Virus record (IMG/VR): IMGVR_UViG_3300021076_000188
Coordinates: 1 to 30,190 of that record
Reading direction: 5' to 3' (one strand)
Source: a virus
Length of the DNA stretch: 30,190 nucleotides
Notes under the pieces: model-generated
The model's database searches: none
What the model was told of the DNA's origin: nothing
Seen by the model: the letters and a program-made list of their open reading frames with translations, nothing else
In this document: piece by piece, positions 15,116-23,905 of the stretch
Layout of the letters: each line of letters opens with the position of its first letter
Numbering within the stretch: the first letter of the stretch is position 1
Translations under genes and position numbers: made by a program

Positions 15116-18100
15116 ATGCGGGCACTCACTCTCAACCTCTATTCCAACCAGGGGACCTCCGCCGCAGGTTCGCTCAAGGTAATTTCGGACCAGCTCATCG
15201 AACTGGCCGACGTTACGCAGGAAGTGGACAGCACCGGCAACCTGTCCAAGATCACGCCCGGCACCCTGACGGCCAAGGTGGGCGACCCGGATGGCAGCAT
15301 CTGGAACTTCATCCAGAACAGCATCGCCCTCCCGCTGACCACGGCCGGCGCGGCCCAGGGCGTGCTGCCCCCGTGGCTGGAACTCTACGCCGGGGGCACC
15401 AGGATGTTCCTCGGCGCCGTGGACATGGCGGCCCTGAAGAACATCCAGCGGGCCGAGGACTACAGCATCGAGTTCAAGGTCAACGACTGGTCCATGGGAC
15501 TGGCGTCCACCTACCTCGGCGCACCGACCTCCCTGACCTGGGAGCCCGACACCGTCTACGCGGTGAACACCAAAGTCCTCAACGGGGCGAACACCTACAT
15601 CTGCACCACCGCCGGAACATCCGCCACCTCGGGGGGCCCTATCGGCGTGGGGTCCTACCAGGACGGCACGGCCGTGTGGGCCTACGTCACACCGGAATGG
15701 CAGCGCCCGGCACCGCTCACGGCCGTCAACGGCACGGCCGTGAGCCAGGCCGGGTTCAGCGGAAACTTCTACGCCCCGGCACAAATCGGCACCGGCCCCG
15801 GGTCGCTTTGGTATGGCCAGAACCTGAACGTCATTTTCTTCGCCGACCCCTGCGGCTGGGTCTACTCGGGTGCCACGATCTCCACCGATTACCCGGTGTT
15901 CCGGGTCACCTTCCCGACTGGGCCCATAACGACGCCCGACGTGCGGATCGGCAGCTACGGCGGAACGCTGACGGAGACCAGCTACAACGCGATGACCTCC
16001 CAGATCGTCTACACCTGGACGCCACCCACCGGGGTGACCGGGCTCTTCCTCCCCAACGCCCAGTTCCCGGCGGGCACCATCGTGGCCAGCACCACCGACG
16101 GCGTCGAATACCAGGTGGGAGGTTTGGCCGGGACGAAGGCCAACACCTGGATCACGCCACCTTACAACACCTCCCTGGCCCCCGGCGCTGGGTCCTTCTG
16201 GACGGTGGTAAGCACTGAAGACCAACAGGCACAGTGCATGGATTCCGACCGGGCGGTGACATCCTACTTGGCCGCGTGGACTACAGCCAGCCCGTGGCCG
16301 GCCGTCGGCCCAACGACGAACTACAAATACGGCCCGGCTCCCGGCAACTGGGAGACGAACGTCTCGCTGGTTGACGCGACATCCTCGGACCTCGACTACT
16401 GGGTCGTCACCGTGGCCATCGCCAGCGGCGCATCCGACTGCTACACACTGAACCTCAACAGCGTCAATGGCATCGTGATGGGCGACGTGCTGACCACGGT
16501 GGATGTTGATTCACCGGCCAGTATGACGGTGGCCTCGGTGGATCCCATCCTGCTGCAGATCAGGACCATCGAGGCGATTTCGAACATCGCGCTCGGGGCT
16601 CACGTCTACTGGGACAGCGACACCAAGCTGGACCTGGTTCGGGAGGATCCCAGGACCCTCCTGACCAGGGCCTGCTCGCCCTACAGCGTGGACACCACGC
16701 AGTTCGTGGAGCCGGCCACCGACCGGCCCATGTTCTCCTTCCTGCCGCTGCGCGGACCTGGAGGGGCGCTCTACGCGGTGGGCGACCTGGACATCACACC
16801 GGGCGGCCTCCTGCGGCCCCAGACGGGGGCCTATTGGCTGAACCCCGTCACGGACGCATGGCAACCCTCCTACGCCTGGACGGGCACCCCGGACACCGGG
16901 TGGTCGAACCCGACCGAGACCGCTCCTGCGACCCCGATGGCCGAGTGGACGTGCCAGCTGGTGAACGCCCCGAGCAGCCTCATGCCCTACGAGGTCCAGA
17001 GCCTGAACCCCTGGCAGCGGCTGCGGAATCGCTGTTACTGCGATACCACCTACCGGCGCGAGAACAACGGCCTGATCTACCTGGCCACGACAGGCGGCAA
17101 CTTCTTCGTCCCCGGGGCCTACGTCAGCACCCAGGCCGGAACCTCCTACAACTACACGGTCACCATCGGCGGCGTCAACTACGCCAGCACCAACAGCAAC
17201 GACAACTTCACCCCGTGGTCCAACACATGGGCGGCCCAGGCCGGGGCCCTGGTGGTCTACGACTACGTTTCGATGCGCCGGCTCATTTTCAACGGCACAT
17301 CGGGCGGATCCCCAGGCGCGGTTCAGCTATGCCCCTGGAGCGGATCCGCGTGGGGCTCGGCGTCCAACTACTCCTGGCCGAGCAGCGTGTCGGGCTCCAG
17401 CAGCTACGCTCAGTCGGCGGTCCCGATGATCGGGCTGGCCGGCGCTGCCCTGGCCTACATGGTCACGCCCAGCGGGTCTGCCTCCCCCACGGCCTCCGGA
17501 AGCACCCTCACCACATCCGCTGATCGGTTGGAACTGTGGGGCTTCAGCGGAGGCCTGCTGGCGTCCCTGGACCTAAGTAACCACACCGCCCTCCTCGGCG
17601 GAACGCTCGTTACCACACCCTACGGGGTCTACCTGGTGGGCGCTTCGGCCATCGCGCAGGTGGCCTACTCAGGAGGGGCGCTGGTCCTGACCACCGCGTA
17701 TCTTACCGATGCGGTGTCCTGGCTGTTCGCCAACACCCTGGTCGCGCGGACCTCAGGGGAGCTGGTCATCATGGGCCGCCTCGATACCGGGACCGGGACG
17801 GGGACCGTCACGACCACCACCTGGCTGTTCCGGCTACAGGCTCCCCTCGCCAACAGCCTGGACGGCAGCGTGATCTTCTCCGAGCAGATCTCGACCGGAT
17901 CCCCGGCCACGGCCGCGGCTGTGCGCGACCCGAGCAAACCCGGCCGCATCGTCGGGCACATCGGCGGCAGCATGTGGCAGCTGGACACCGTCCGGCCGTT
18001 CTGCATCGCCCGGTGCCGGCCCTCGGGCATGACCGCCATGGAGCTTATTGAGCACGTCTGCCAGGCATTCGACGCCCTGGCGGTGCCCGACGCGAACGGG

Positions 18101-18535
18101 ATCATGCACATCGTCAGCCGGGTGAACACCACCGCGGCCATCGACCTGGAGGTGAACCGGGTGTCCGTCGCCACCACGGCCTGTTGGGCTGAGTTCTCCA
18201 GCATCGTCCGGGTCACCGCTACTAGCGACGATTCCACCTACTACGATTCCTTCGGGCAGCAGGGCGGCATCAAGACGGAAGTCGACAATCACCCGCTCTG
18301 CTACTCCATGTCCGACTGCTCGGCCATGGCGGACGCCTGGTGCGATTGGCTGGGCGTCCCGCGCTTTGAGACGGAGGAGGAGTGGATCTACACCGACCCC
18401 TCCACCGCGGCCCCCTGGGAGGCCATCCCGCTATTCACCAAGGTGTGCGTCAGCGGGGGCAAGGCCGCGCACCTCATGTCCCTCTCCCAGTCCCTGGTCA
18501 AGGGGACCGCCACCGTCAAGACCTTGGAGGCATAG
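15116..18535 (+). CDS. Large tail tip / hub protein with carbohydrate-binding-like module
   Basis: The ATG at 15116 is preferred over a TTG at 15110 that overlaps the tape-measure stop. The 1,139-residue protein opens with a beta-rich segment typical of tail-tip proteins. A module at ~140-190 (PDTVYAVNTKVLNGANTYIC, SGGPIGVGSYQDGTAVWAYV) resembles carbohydrate-binding repeats seen in phage tail proteins. The middle is Ser/Thr/Tyr/Trp-rich beta structure. The C-terminus (MTAMELIEHVCQAFDALAVP...) is like hub/baseplate proteins. It probably forms the tail tip and helps in receptor contact. No single named family can be asserted. Confidence 0.65.
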   Translation: MRALTLNLYSNQGTSAAGSLKVISDQLIELADVTQEVDSTGNLSKITPGTLTAKVGDPDGSIWNFIQNSIALPLTTAGAAQGVLPPWLELYAGGTRMFLGAVDMAALKNIQRAEDYSIEFKVNDWSMGLASTYLGAPTSLTWEPDTVYAVNTKVLNGANTYICTTAGTSATSGGPIGVGSYQDGTAVWAYVTPEWQRPAPLTAVNGTAVSQAGFSGNFYAPAQIGTGPGSLWYGQNLNVIFFADPCGWVYSGATISTDYPVFRVTFPTGPITTPDVRIGSYGGTLTETSYNAMTSQIVYTWTPPTGVTGLFLPNAQFPAGTIVASTTDGVEYQVGGLAGTKANTWITPPYNTSLAPGAGSFWTVVSTEDQQAQCMDSDRAVTSYLAAWTTASPWPAVGPTTNYKYGPAPGNWETNVSLVDATSSDLDYWVVTVAIASGASDCYTLNLNSVNGIVMGDVLTTVDVDSPASMTVASVDPILLQIRTIEAISNIALGAHVYWDSDTKLDLVREDPRTLLTRACSPYSVDTTQFVEPATDRPMFSFLPLRGPGGALYAVGDLDITPGGLLRPQTGAYWLNPVTDAWQPSYAWTGTPDTGWSNPTETAPATPMAEWTCQLVNAPSSLMPYEVQSLNPWQRLRNRCYCDTTYRRENNGLIYLATTGGNFFVPGAYVSTQAGTSYNYTVTIGGVNYASTNSNDNFTPWSNTWAAQAGALVVYDYVSMRRLIFNGTSGGSPGAVQLCPWSGSAWGSASNYSWPSSVSGSSSYAQSAVPMIGLAGAALAYMVTPSGSASPTASGSTLTTSADRLELWGFSGGLLASLDLSNHTALLGGTLVTTPYGVYLVGASAIAQVAYSGGALVLTTAYLTDAVSWLFANTLVARTSGELVIMGRLDTGTGTGTVTTTTWLFRLQAPLANSLDGSVIFSEQISTGSPATAAAVRDPSKPGRIVGHIGGSMWQLDTVRPFCIARCRPSGMTAMELIEHVCQAFDALAVPDANGIMHIVSRVNTTAAIDLEVNRVSVATTACWAEFSSIVRVTATSDDSTYYDSFGQQGGIKTEVDNHPLCYSMSDCSAMADAWCDWLGVPRFETEEEWIYTDPSTAAPWEAIPLFTKVCVSGGKAAHLMSLSQSLVKGTATVKTLEA

Positions 18536-18538
18536 AAC

Positions 18539-19003
18539 ATGCCGATCTTCCAACCGGGCACCCCCCGAATTGGCCTGCTGGCCAACGGCACCAGGTCGGC
18601 CACGCTCTGGCTGCCCATGCCGGACGAGGGCTACCCGACCCTGCAGTGGGAGCCCAAGGGCCAGGTGGTGGAGCTTTACGACGGCTCCGAGGTCTGGCGC
18701 CAGTTGGGCTGGATCCCCGTGATCGTCATGCGCTGGAGCGCCTACGACGACCGCCCTGGCGAGGGCTACACCCTCGGCATCGCTGACGGGCAGCGCCCGG
18801 CGATCACGGACCTCCTGAACATCCTGAGCTACGCCCCGGGCATGTTCAGCGTCTCCCCTGGGCCGGCGGCAGGCGGCTTCGTCGCGCAGTCCTGGAAGGA
18901 GAGCGCCATCGGGGTGATCGGCAACGCGGGCTATGCCAAGGGCCTGGAGGTCACCTTCCGGGGCGGGGCCATCTGCGCGAACAAGACCCTGGGGACCTTC
19001 TAG
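18539..19003 (+). CDS. Minor tail protein
   Basis: A 154-residue beta-rich protein with regular Gly/Pro turns (MPIFQPGTPRIGLLANGTRS...). It starts three bases after the preceding stop. It sits between two tail-tip genes and shares a base with the next gene's GTG. The length and place match small distal-tail or minor tail proteins. There is no recognisable motif, so function is assigned only by context. Confidence 0.6.
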   Translation: MPIFQPGTPRIGLLANGTRSATLWLPMPDEGYPTLQWEPKGQVVELYDGSEVWRQLGWIPVIVMRWSAYDDRPGEGYTLGIADGQRPAITDLLNILSYAPGMFSVSPGPAAGGFVAQSWKESAIGVIGNAGYAKGLEVTFRGGAICANKTLGTF

Positions 19004-20976
19004 TGGCGACGACTGTCCGGTATATCAAGGGCGGCATCCAGATGATCTGCGATGTCTCGGCCTACCCGGCCCCGGAGCCCCAGGCGGCTTGGCCGATCCC
19101 CGTGTTCGACTCCATCGAGTCCAGCCTCCTGGTCCTGTCCCTGGTCGCCGTTTCGGGGCAGAGCACCTCCGGCATCCAGGTGGCCAGCAGCGGGGTGCTT
19201 CCCAGCGCCTCCACGTGGACCCTCTATCACCAGGCCTATCAGGGCACCCCGGCCACGCTGCCCACGGCGACCTCCCAAACCGTGAGTGTGGACAGCACTG
19301 GCAACTTCGCGATCACGATCACAGCACCCCTGGCCGGGGCCACCCACAACTTCTGGCTGGCCCGGACGGATGCCGGCGGCCAGGTCGTCACCTACCCCCT
19401 GAGCGAGATCACCACCCCGGTGGATCCAGCCACCACGGTCAACGCCCTGACGCAGGCCGCCCAGCTGTCCCTGGTGAGCCAGTGGACACAGGCGAAGGCC
19501 CTCCAGGCGGTCCTGGACGCCGACGCGACCACGCTCGGCGTCAGCCCCGCAGCCTACGACACCGCCATCTCCAATCTGTCCGCGACACTGGTCACGGCCG
19601 GCGCGCCGGCCACCTGGGCGACGACCTGGCCCAGCACGGCAGTCTTCTACGCCCAGGGCATCCAGACGACCCTGGCCACCCTCTGGGGCACCGTCAGCGC
19701 GGCCCAGGCAACCCTCCAGGCGGCCCTCTACGCCGCCGCTTCTTCCAGCGCGGTCCCCTGCGCCATCGGTGACGGGGCCACGACCACGTTCCTGTATGCG
19801 GGCGGCACCGTGAAGATCAACGGCGTGGCCACCGTCGCCTTCACGGTCACCTCGGCCACCAGCACGATCACCTTCACGACCGCGCCGGCCCTGGGGGCCA
19901 TCATCAGCGGCTGCACCACCAACGCCCAGGCCGAGGCCTCGGCGGCCCAGTCTGCGGTCGAGGCGGCTGCCATCCTGGTATCCCAGACGCAGGCAGCCGT
20001 GGCGGCGGCCACCGTCAGTGGACTGACCACCGTCTACACCAGCGGGCAGTCACAGCTCTCCTGGAATGCGCTCTCGATCTCGGGGGTGACCTACGAGATC
20101 CGCCTGGGAACCACCTACGCATCCGCCGCGATCCTCGGCAACATCGCCGTTACCAATTTCGCCACGGTATCGGATGGCACCTATTGGGTGACCCCCAACT
20201 ACAGCGGCACCTACGGCACCCCCGTGGCCATCGTGGTCACCGGAAGCACGCTGGTCACCAACGTCGTAGCCACCTCGAATGAATCCGGGAACGGCTGGCT
20301 CGGGGTTATGTCGGGCGGGGCCTTCTACGAGGCGGGGACGGGCCTCGCGCTGCAGGGCGCGGTCAAGAACGACAGCCTCACTGCGCTCAACGACAGCGAG
20401 ACAACCCAGACCTGGGACTTCAACGGGGGTGCGCAGTCGACGGGGGCCTACGAGGTCCCGTCCGCCGACTACGTTGACCTGGGCAACGTCCAGGTCTGCA
20501 CCGTGAGCGCGACCTACACGGCCGCCAGCGAGGCCATCACCGCCGGCTTCGGGGGGACGCCGTCCGCCGACTGCGCGGTTCAGCTGTGGATCGCAGTCGC
20601 CCAGCAGAACGGGGTCTTCGGGGCATACCAGGTGTTCGTCCCCGGGCAGTATTCAGGGCGGATCTTCAAGATGAAGCTGGTCCTCACCAGCACCAATCCC
20701 AACGTCACGCCCCTGGCCCCGACCTTCACTTGGAGCGTGGATGTCCCTGACAAGATCCTCACCGGGACCGCCGTGGCCTGCCCCGCCACAGGCCTGACGG
20801 TCACCTACAGTTCCCCTTTCCAGATCCGCCCCAACCTCCAGATCACCATCCTTTCCGCCACCTCGGGGGACTACGCCGCGGTCACCGGGGACACCGCTTC
20901 AGGCTTCACCGTCGTCTGCTACAACGCCAGCACCGCAGTGGCGAGAACGATTCACTGGTGCGCCCAGGCCTACTAA
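19003..20976 (+). CDS. Tail tip / receptor-binding protein
   Basis: The 657-residue product starts at GTG 19003, overlapping the previous TAG by one base. The first ~140 residues are beta-rich. An Ala/Gln-rich helical stalk follows at ~145-250, then a second helical patch (~305-340: AEASAAQSAVEAAAILVSQTQ) and a Gly/Ser/Thr-rich beta C-terminus ending in QIRPNLQITILSATSGDYA. Alternating stalk and beta domains are typical of trimeric fibre or tip proteins. It probably contributes to host recognition. No enzymatic motif is seen. Confidence 0.55.
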   Translation: MATTVRYIKGGIQMICDVSAYPAPEPQAAWPIPVFDSIESSLLVLSLVAVSGQSTSGIQVASSGVLPSASTWTLYHQAYQGTPATLPTATSQTVSVDSTGNFAITITAPLAGATHNFWLARTDAGGQVVTYPLSEITTPVDPATTVNALTQAAQLSLVSQWTQAKALQAVLDADATTLGVSPAAYDTAISNLSATLVTAGAPATWATTWPSTAVFYAQGIQTTLATLWGTVSAAQATLQAALYAAASSSAVPCAIGDGATTTFLYAGGTVKINGVATVAFTVTSATSTITFTTAPALGAIISGCTTNAQAEASAAQSAVEAAAILVSQTQAAVAAATVSGLTTVYTSGQSQLSWNALSISGVTYEIRLGTTYASAAILGNIAVTNFATVSDGTYWVTPNYSGTYGTPVAIVVTGSTLVTNVVATSNESGNGWLGVMSGGAFYEAGTGLALQGAVKNDSLTALNDSETTQTWDFNGGAQSTGAYEVPSADYVDLGNVQVCTVSATYTAASEAITAGFGGTPSADCAVQLWIAVAQQNGVFGAYQVFVPGQYSGRIFKMKLVLTSTNPNVTPLAPTFTWSVDVPDKILTGTAVACPATGLTVTYSSPFQIRPNLQITILSATSGDYAAVTGDTASGFTVVCYNASTAVARTIHWCAQAY

Positions 20977-20988
20977 GGAGCCTCTTGC

Positions 20989-21906
20989 ATGTCCGCAGCC
21001 CCCGTCATCAACAATGACTTTCCGGCCAATGTCCGGGCAGCGATCAACGCCGCCCTGGTGGCCTGTTTCGATGCCGCCGTCCACCAGGCGAACGCCTACA
21101 CCGCCGGGGGCACCGCGACCGCGTTCACGCTGACCCCGACGCCGGCCCTGGCGGCCAACGCCAACAACGTCCGCTACAGCGTCAACTTCGGCTTGGCGGC
21201 AGGCACGAACCCCACGCTCTCGGTGTCGGGCCAGCCGGCGCTGCCCCTGATGATGTATGGCTCCGCTGGGGCGCTCATTCCGGCCACCTGGACCGGAAGC
21301 CTCATCACCGACGTTCAGTGCGACGGGACGCACTGGATCGTGCTGGATCCTCCCTTCCCGGCGGCAATCTCGGCCGCCACCGCCGCTCTCACGGGAGCGC
21401 TCACCGCAACCGGCGCAACGCTGTCCGGTGCGCTCAACGCCGCGAGCGCGGCTATCACGGGCACGGTGTCCGCCGCCACCTTCTCGGGCTCCGGGAGTGG
21501 GCTCACCGGAACGGCCAACAGCCTGACGGCGGGAGCTGCCAACTCGGTCGCCTGGGGCAACGTGAGTGGGCGCCCCACCGACCTGGGCTCGTTCACGAAT
21601 GGGCCTGGCTACGCTACGGCAGCGTCGATGTTTAGTTCGTTTAACTCGCTATCTCCTACTAGCGGCACGACCTACACGAATAGCACCGGAAAGCCCATGT
21701 TGGTGATGGTGAACGTGAGTTACGGTTCGTCTACCACTCTCTATACCTCATATTTATACGTCAATTCTACTGTCGTAGCCCAGGGCATAACTCTTCCAAG
21801 TAATAGCGGTGCATTTGCCATGGTGGCCATGGTCCCGCCCGGTGGAACGTGGAGCGTAACCAAGGGCGGCTCTGGCGGGGGTCTTTCCGGCTACGGCGTT
21901 TACTAG
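20989..21906 (+). CDS. Tail fibre with distinct C-terminal tip domain
   Basis: 305 residues behind AAGGAG. The first ~185 residues are Ala/Thr-rich, with a repeated hydrophobic ladder (ALTGALTATGATLSGALNAA) typical of beta-helical or triple-stranded fibre shafts. The connector WGNVSGRPTDLGSFTNGPGY (~188-207) is a motif common in tail fibres. From about base 21625 the codon usage shifts to AT-richer triplets and the sequence becomes a compact beta tip ending GGGLSGYGVY. The abrupt change suggests that the receptor-binding tip was exchanged. Confidence 0.75.
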   Translation: MSAAPVINNDFPANVRAAINAALVACFDAAVHQANAYTAGGTATAFTLTPTPALAANANNVRYSVNFGLAAGTNPTLSVSGQPALPLMMYGSAGALIPATWTGSLITDVQCDGTHWIVLDPPFPAAISAATAALTGALTATGATLSGALNAASAAITGTVSAATFSGSGSGLTGTANSLTAGAANSVAWGNVSGRPTDLGSFTNGPGYATAASMFSSFNSLSPTSGTTYTNSTGKPMLVMVNVSYGSSTTLYTSYLYVNSTVVAQGITLPSNSGAFAMVAMVPPGGTWSVTKGGSGGGLSGYGVY

Positions 21907-21915
21907 GAGAACACA

Positions 21916-22341
21916 ATGGCTTATTTCATCGACCCATCTACGGGGGCGAATTATTGGTATGCCGATGACGGCAGCCAGACGGCATTCATGAAGCCCGGCC
22001 TGGTGGCCGCCACGGCCGCCCAGGTCGAGGCGATCACGAACCCGCCCCCGCCGGCCCCAGTGGAGGCCGACTTCGTCGCCGCCGCCCAGAACCTGATGGA
22101 CACGGGCGCGCAGAGTCTGGGCTACGACAACATCCTGTCCCTGGCCTCCTACCTCAACAGCAGCAATGCCACGTTCAAGGCCCAAGCGGCCGCCGGGATC
22201 GCCTGGCGGGACGCGGTCTGGACCGAGGGCTACACCATCCTGGCCGCGATCAAGGCCGGGACCACGACCGCCCCCGCCACCACGGCCGCCTTCGTGGCCC
22301 TGCTGCCCACCGTCACCTGGCCCACCACAGCCACCAGCTAG
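21916..22341 (+). CDS. Fibre-associated protein, possible tail fibre assembly protein
   Basis: The 141-residue product has AGGAGA upstream. An N-terminal beta segment with aromatic residues (YFIDPSTGANYWYADDGS) is followed by a helical region (ADFVAAAQNLMDTGAQSLGY..., AGIAWRDAVWTEGYTILAAI). This two-part design is seen in small proteins encoded right after fibre genes (assembly chaperones or DUF4376-like). The match is by pattern only. Confidence 0.6.
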   Translation: MAYFIDPSTGANYWYADDGSQTAFMKPGLVAATAAQVEAITNPPPPAPVEADFVAAAQNLMDTGAQSLGYDNILSLASYLNSSNATFKAQAAAGIAWRDAVWTEGYTILAAIKAGTTTAPATTAAFVALLPTVTWPTTATS

Positions 22342-22349
22342 GAGAACGC

Positions 22350-22814
22350 ATGCTATACAGTGAAGTCCGGGGCCAGATCCGCACCGGGGACCTGATCTTC
22401 TTCCACGGGCGTGGCGCGGTCACCGACGTGATCCGCATCGCCACCAGGAGCGACTTCGCCCATGTGGCCCTGGCCTGGGTGGTGGCTGGGCGCGTCCTGG
22501 TCATCGAGGCCCGGGAGAAGGGCGGCGTCCAGATCCACGCCCTGTCCAGCCGCCTGGGCGACGGCGCGTCCTGGCTGAAGGTGCCCCCGGCCTACCCCCT
22601 GGACCTCCCCCGGGCCATCCTGGACCTGGACAAGCCCTACTCCCTCCTCAACTGCATCCGCGCCTTCTTCGGCCTACCGGGCATCAAGAACCGCTTCGAG
22701 TGCGCCCAGCTGGCCGCCGCGGCCCTGCATCTCCCGGGGAACGGGGGCTGGACGCCACAGCAGGTTCGCGAGCAGTTCGCCGAGGTCCTGACGGTTTCCC
22801 TGGAGGAAGCGTGA
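22350..22814 (+). CDS. Permuted NlpC/P60 (papain-like) cysteine peptidase/amidase
   Basis: 154 residues with AGGAG upstream. The motif order matches permuted papain-like enzymes (YiiX/NlpC-P60 type): RTGDLIFFHGRG at 11-22, SDFAHVAL with His38, an acidic VIEAR at ~51-55, and a late Cys in FECAQL (Cys118). Such enzymes cleave peptide bonds in peptidoglycan, or deamidate. Located at the end of the tail block, it could help DNA entry through the wall or lysis. It ends close to a strong hairpin. Confidence 0.75.
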   Translation: MLYSEVRGQIRTGDLIFFHGRGAVTDVIRIATRSDFAHVALAWVVAGRVLVIEAREKGGVQIHALSSRLGDGASWLKVPPAYPLDLPRAILDLDKPYSLLNCIRAFFGLPGIKNRFECAQLAAAALHLPGNGGWTPQQVREQFAEVLTVSLEEA

Positions 22815-22910
22815 GGGACGTCCAGCATTCGCCGCCTACCGCCGAGCGCACCCTGCGCGCCGCCCATGCGCTCGGCGCCTGACTGCCCGCTCCACGCAGC
22901 ACCCAAGCGG

Positions 22911-22941
22911 AGGCCCCGGCGCTCAAGGCGACCCGGGGCCT
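22911..22941 (+). terminator. GC-rich hairpin after the late operon
   Basis: A perfect 9-bp stem, AGGCCCCGG (22911-22919) with CCGGGGCCT (22933-22941), about 100 bases after the last late gene. No T-run follows, so it may be factor-dependent or only slow RNA polymerase. A second hairpin, TCCGCAG/CTGCGGA (22955-22971), lies just after it and immediately downstream of the reverse-strand gene, so the pair separates two converging transcripts. Confidence 0.5.
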
Positions 22942-22972
22942 GTGCTGTGTGGTTTCCGCAGCAGCTGCGGAT

Positions 22973-23236
22973 TCAGTCCAACTGCTCTTTGGCTGCTGGG
23001 GGATTGGCCGCAATGGCCGCGCGGATGTTTTCCTCGACGGAGGATGTATGGGCTGTATCCGCCTTTTTGATTTCCTGAATGCCCCTGAGAATGAAGTAGG
23101 GCACCCCGACGCCTGCGAGGGAAAATCCGGCCGCCGCAATCTGTTGGGGTGCTTCATGCGCTCCCATGTACATGAAGAACCCGCCGATACCGATCGAGGC
23201 CGCGACGAAGGCATAAATGGTCCAGATGGTTTTCAT
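22973..23236 (-). CDS. Small two-span membrane protein, reverse strand
   Basis: The 87-residue product starts at the ATG at 23236 (reading leftwards) behind GTGGAG; further upstream in-frame codons are not needed. Two hydrophobic segments are visible (IWTIYAFVAASIGIGGFFMY, ~4-23, and IAAAGFSLAGVGVPYFILRG, ~30-50), then a charged tail ending AAKEQLD. It converges with the late operon, which marks it as an independently transcribed accessory gene or as chromosomal. The type resembles small inner-membrane proteins of unknown function. Confidence 0.6.
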   Translation of the reverse strand: MKTIWTIYAFVAASIGIGGFFMYMGAHEAPQQIAAAGFSLAGVGVPYFILRGIQEIKKADTAHTSSVEENIRAAIAANPPAAKEQLD

Positions 23237-23395
23237 ATACAACTCCACGGTGGTGAGGGCCACGCAAACAATTGGTAACAGCGGATGCTCGGAGCCTACA
23301 CCTGGAACCTCGCGTGTGGCAACCACATGTTGCGACAGGTGATTTTGCGGGTTGCACCGTGAAGAATCCCAATTAGGCTGGTGGTTGGGCTTCGA

Positions 23396-23597
23396 AACCC
23401 TCAACAGCCGGACCTCGCCCGTGGCGAGGACATCCCTCTCGGGATTCCGGCTGAATAGAACACCCTTCGGGGAAATAGGCTGGGCCGTAGCTGTTGGCGG
23501 TTCGAAGGTCCCGAGTCCAGGGCTGATGTATCGGCATCCTGCCGCCGCGCGGCGCTTGGCCGTCGCCCCGGTAACTGGGGCCTGGAGAATCTATGTC
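23396..23597 (+). ncRNA. Structured RNA element, copy 1 (HEARO / IscB omega-RNA-like)
   Basis: About 200 nt that aligns end to end with a second copy at 23707-23905. A long-range stem CAACAGC (23402-23408)/GCTGTTG (23490-23496) encloses hairpin CCTCGCC-CGT-GGCGAGG (23413-23429), a conserved core CCTCTCGGGATTCCGGC and GGGGAAATAGGC. The 3' part has TCCAGG/CCTGGA (23516-23521/23581-23586) closing a domain with CCCC...GGGG hairpin and GGTAACTGGGG. Stem positions differ between copies yet remain paired, which marks a selected RNA. From memory the core resembles HEARO, the omega RNA of IscB. No HNH/RuvC nuclease is in the window. Confidence 0.65.
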
Positions 23598-23637
23598 GCC
23601 ACCCTGCAGGGTCAGTGGTCGTCTCATGCCAATGGTA

Positions 23638-23643
23638 TATAAT
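23638..23643 (+). promoter_or_regulatory. Consensus -10 box upstream of RNA copy 2
   Basis: TATAAT, within GGTATATAATCGGG, lies ~70 bases before the start of the second RNA copy. No good -35 hexamer is present 16-18 bases upstream, so this is a candidate only. A transcript from it would begin near 23650 and include ~55 bases 5' of the conserved RNA. Confidence 0.3.
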
Positions 23644-23706
23644 CGGGCCATAAAATAAACAATTCCCCACCGCCCGGTTCCTGACGATACTTCATGCAGG
23701 GCGTCA

Positions 23707-23905
23707 GAACCCTGTAAGGCCGGACCCCACCCGTGGTGGGACCCCCTCTCGGGATTCCGGCCGAATACAAAACCCTACAAGGGAAATAGGCCGGGCCGTA
23801 GCCTTACACGGTCTGAACGTCCCGAGTCCAGGGCAGAACCATATGCCTGAGGACTTGAGCCGGCCTTTCCATTCGGCCCTGGCAACTGGGGTCTGGAGAA
23901 CGTAT
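23707..23905 (+). ncRNA. Structured RNA element, copy 2 (HEARO / IscB omega-RNA-like)
   Basis: Outer stem TGTAAGGC (23713-23720)/GCCTTACA (23801-23808) replaces the different CAACAGC/GCTGTTG of copy 1: four of seven aligned pairs change on both sides and still pair. Hairpin CCCACC-CGT-GGTGGG (23726-23740) also shows two compensatory changes. The core CCTCTCGGGATTCCGGC, GGGAAATAGGCCGGGCC, CCCGAGTCCAGGGC and the end GGCAACTGGGGTCTGGAGAA are conserved. The element ends at TATATGA, where a 66-codon frame begins; as I recall, HEARO elements commonly end at an ATGA/GTGA start. The upstream 16 nt (23691-23706) would be its guide if it works as an omega RNA. Confidence 0.65.

Noticed and set aside
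22811-22882. 23-codon GTG frame overlapping the end of the peptidase gene
   Set aside because: Too short, no independent ribosome site, no motif; the overlap is likely chance.
23373-23670. Short reverse-strand frames across the tandem RNA elements
   Set aside because: The conserved pattern there is base pairing, not codons; the frames differ between the two copies.
23396-23905. CRISPR array or group II intron as explanation for the tandem repeats
   Set aside because: Only two copies, ~200 nt long and diverged, with covarying stems; no short identical repeats with spacers, no reverse transcriptase, and no domain V signature seen.
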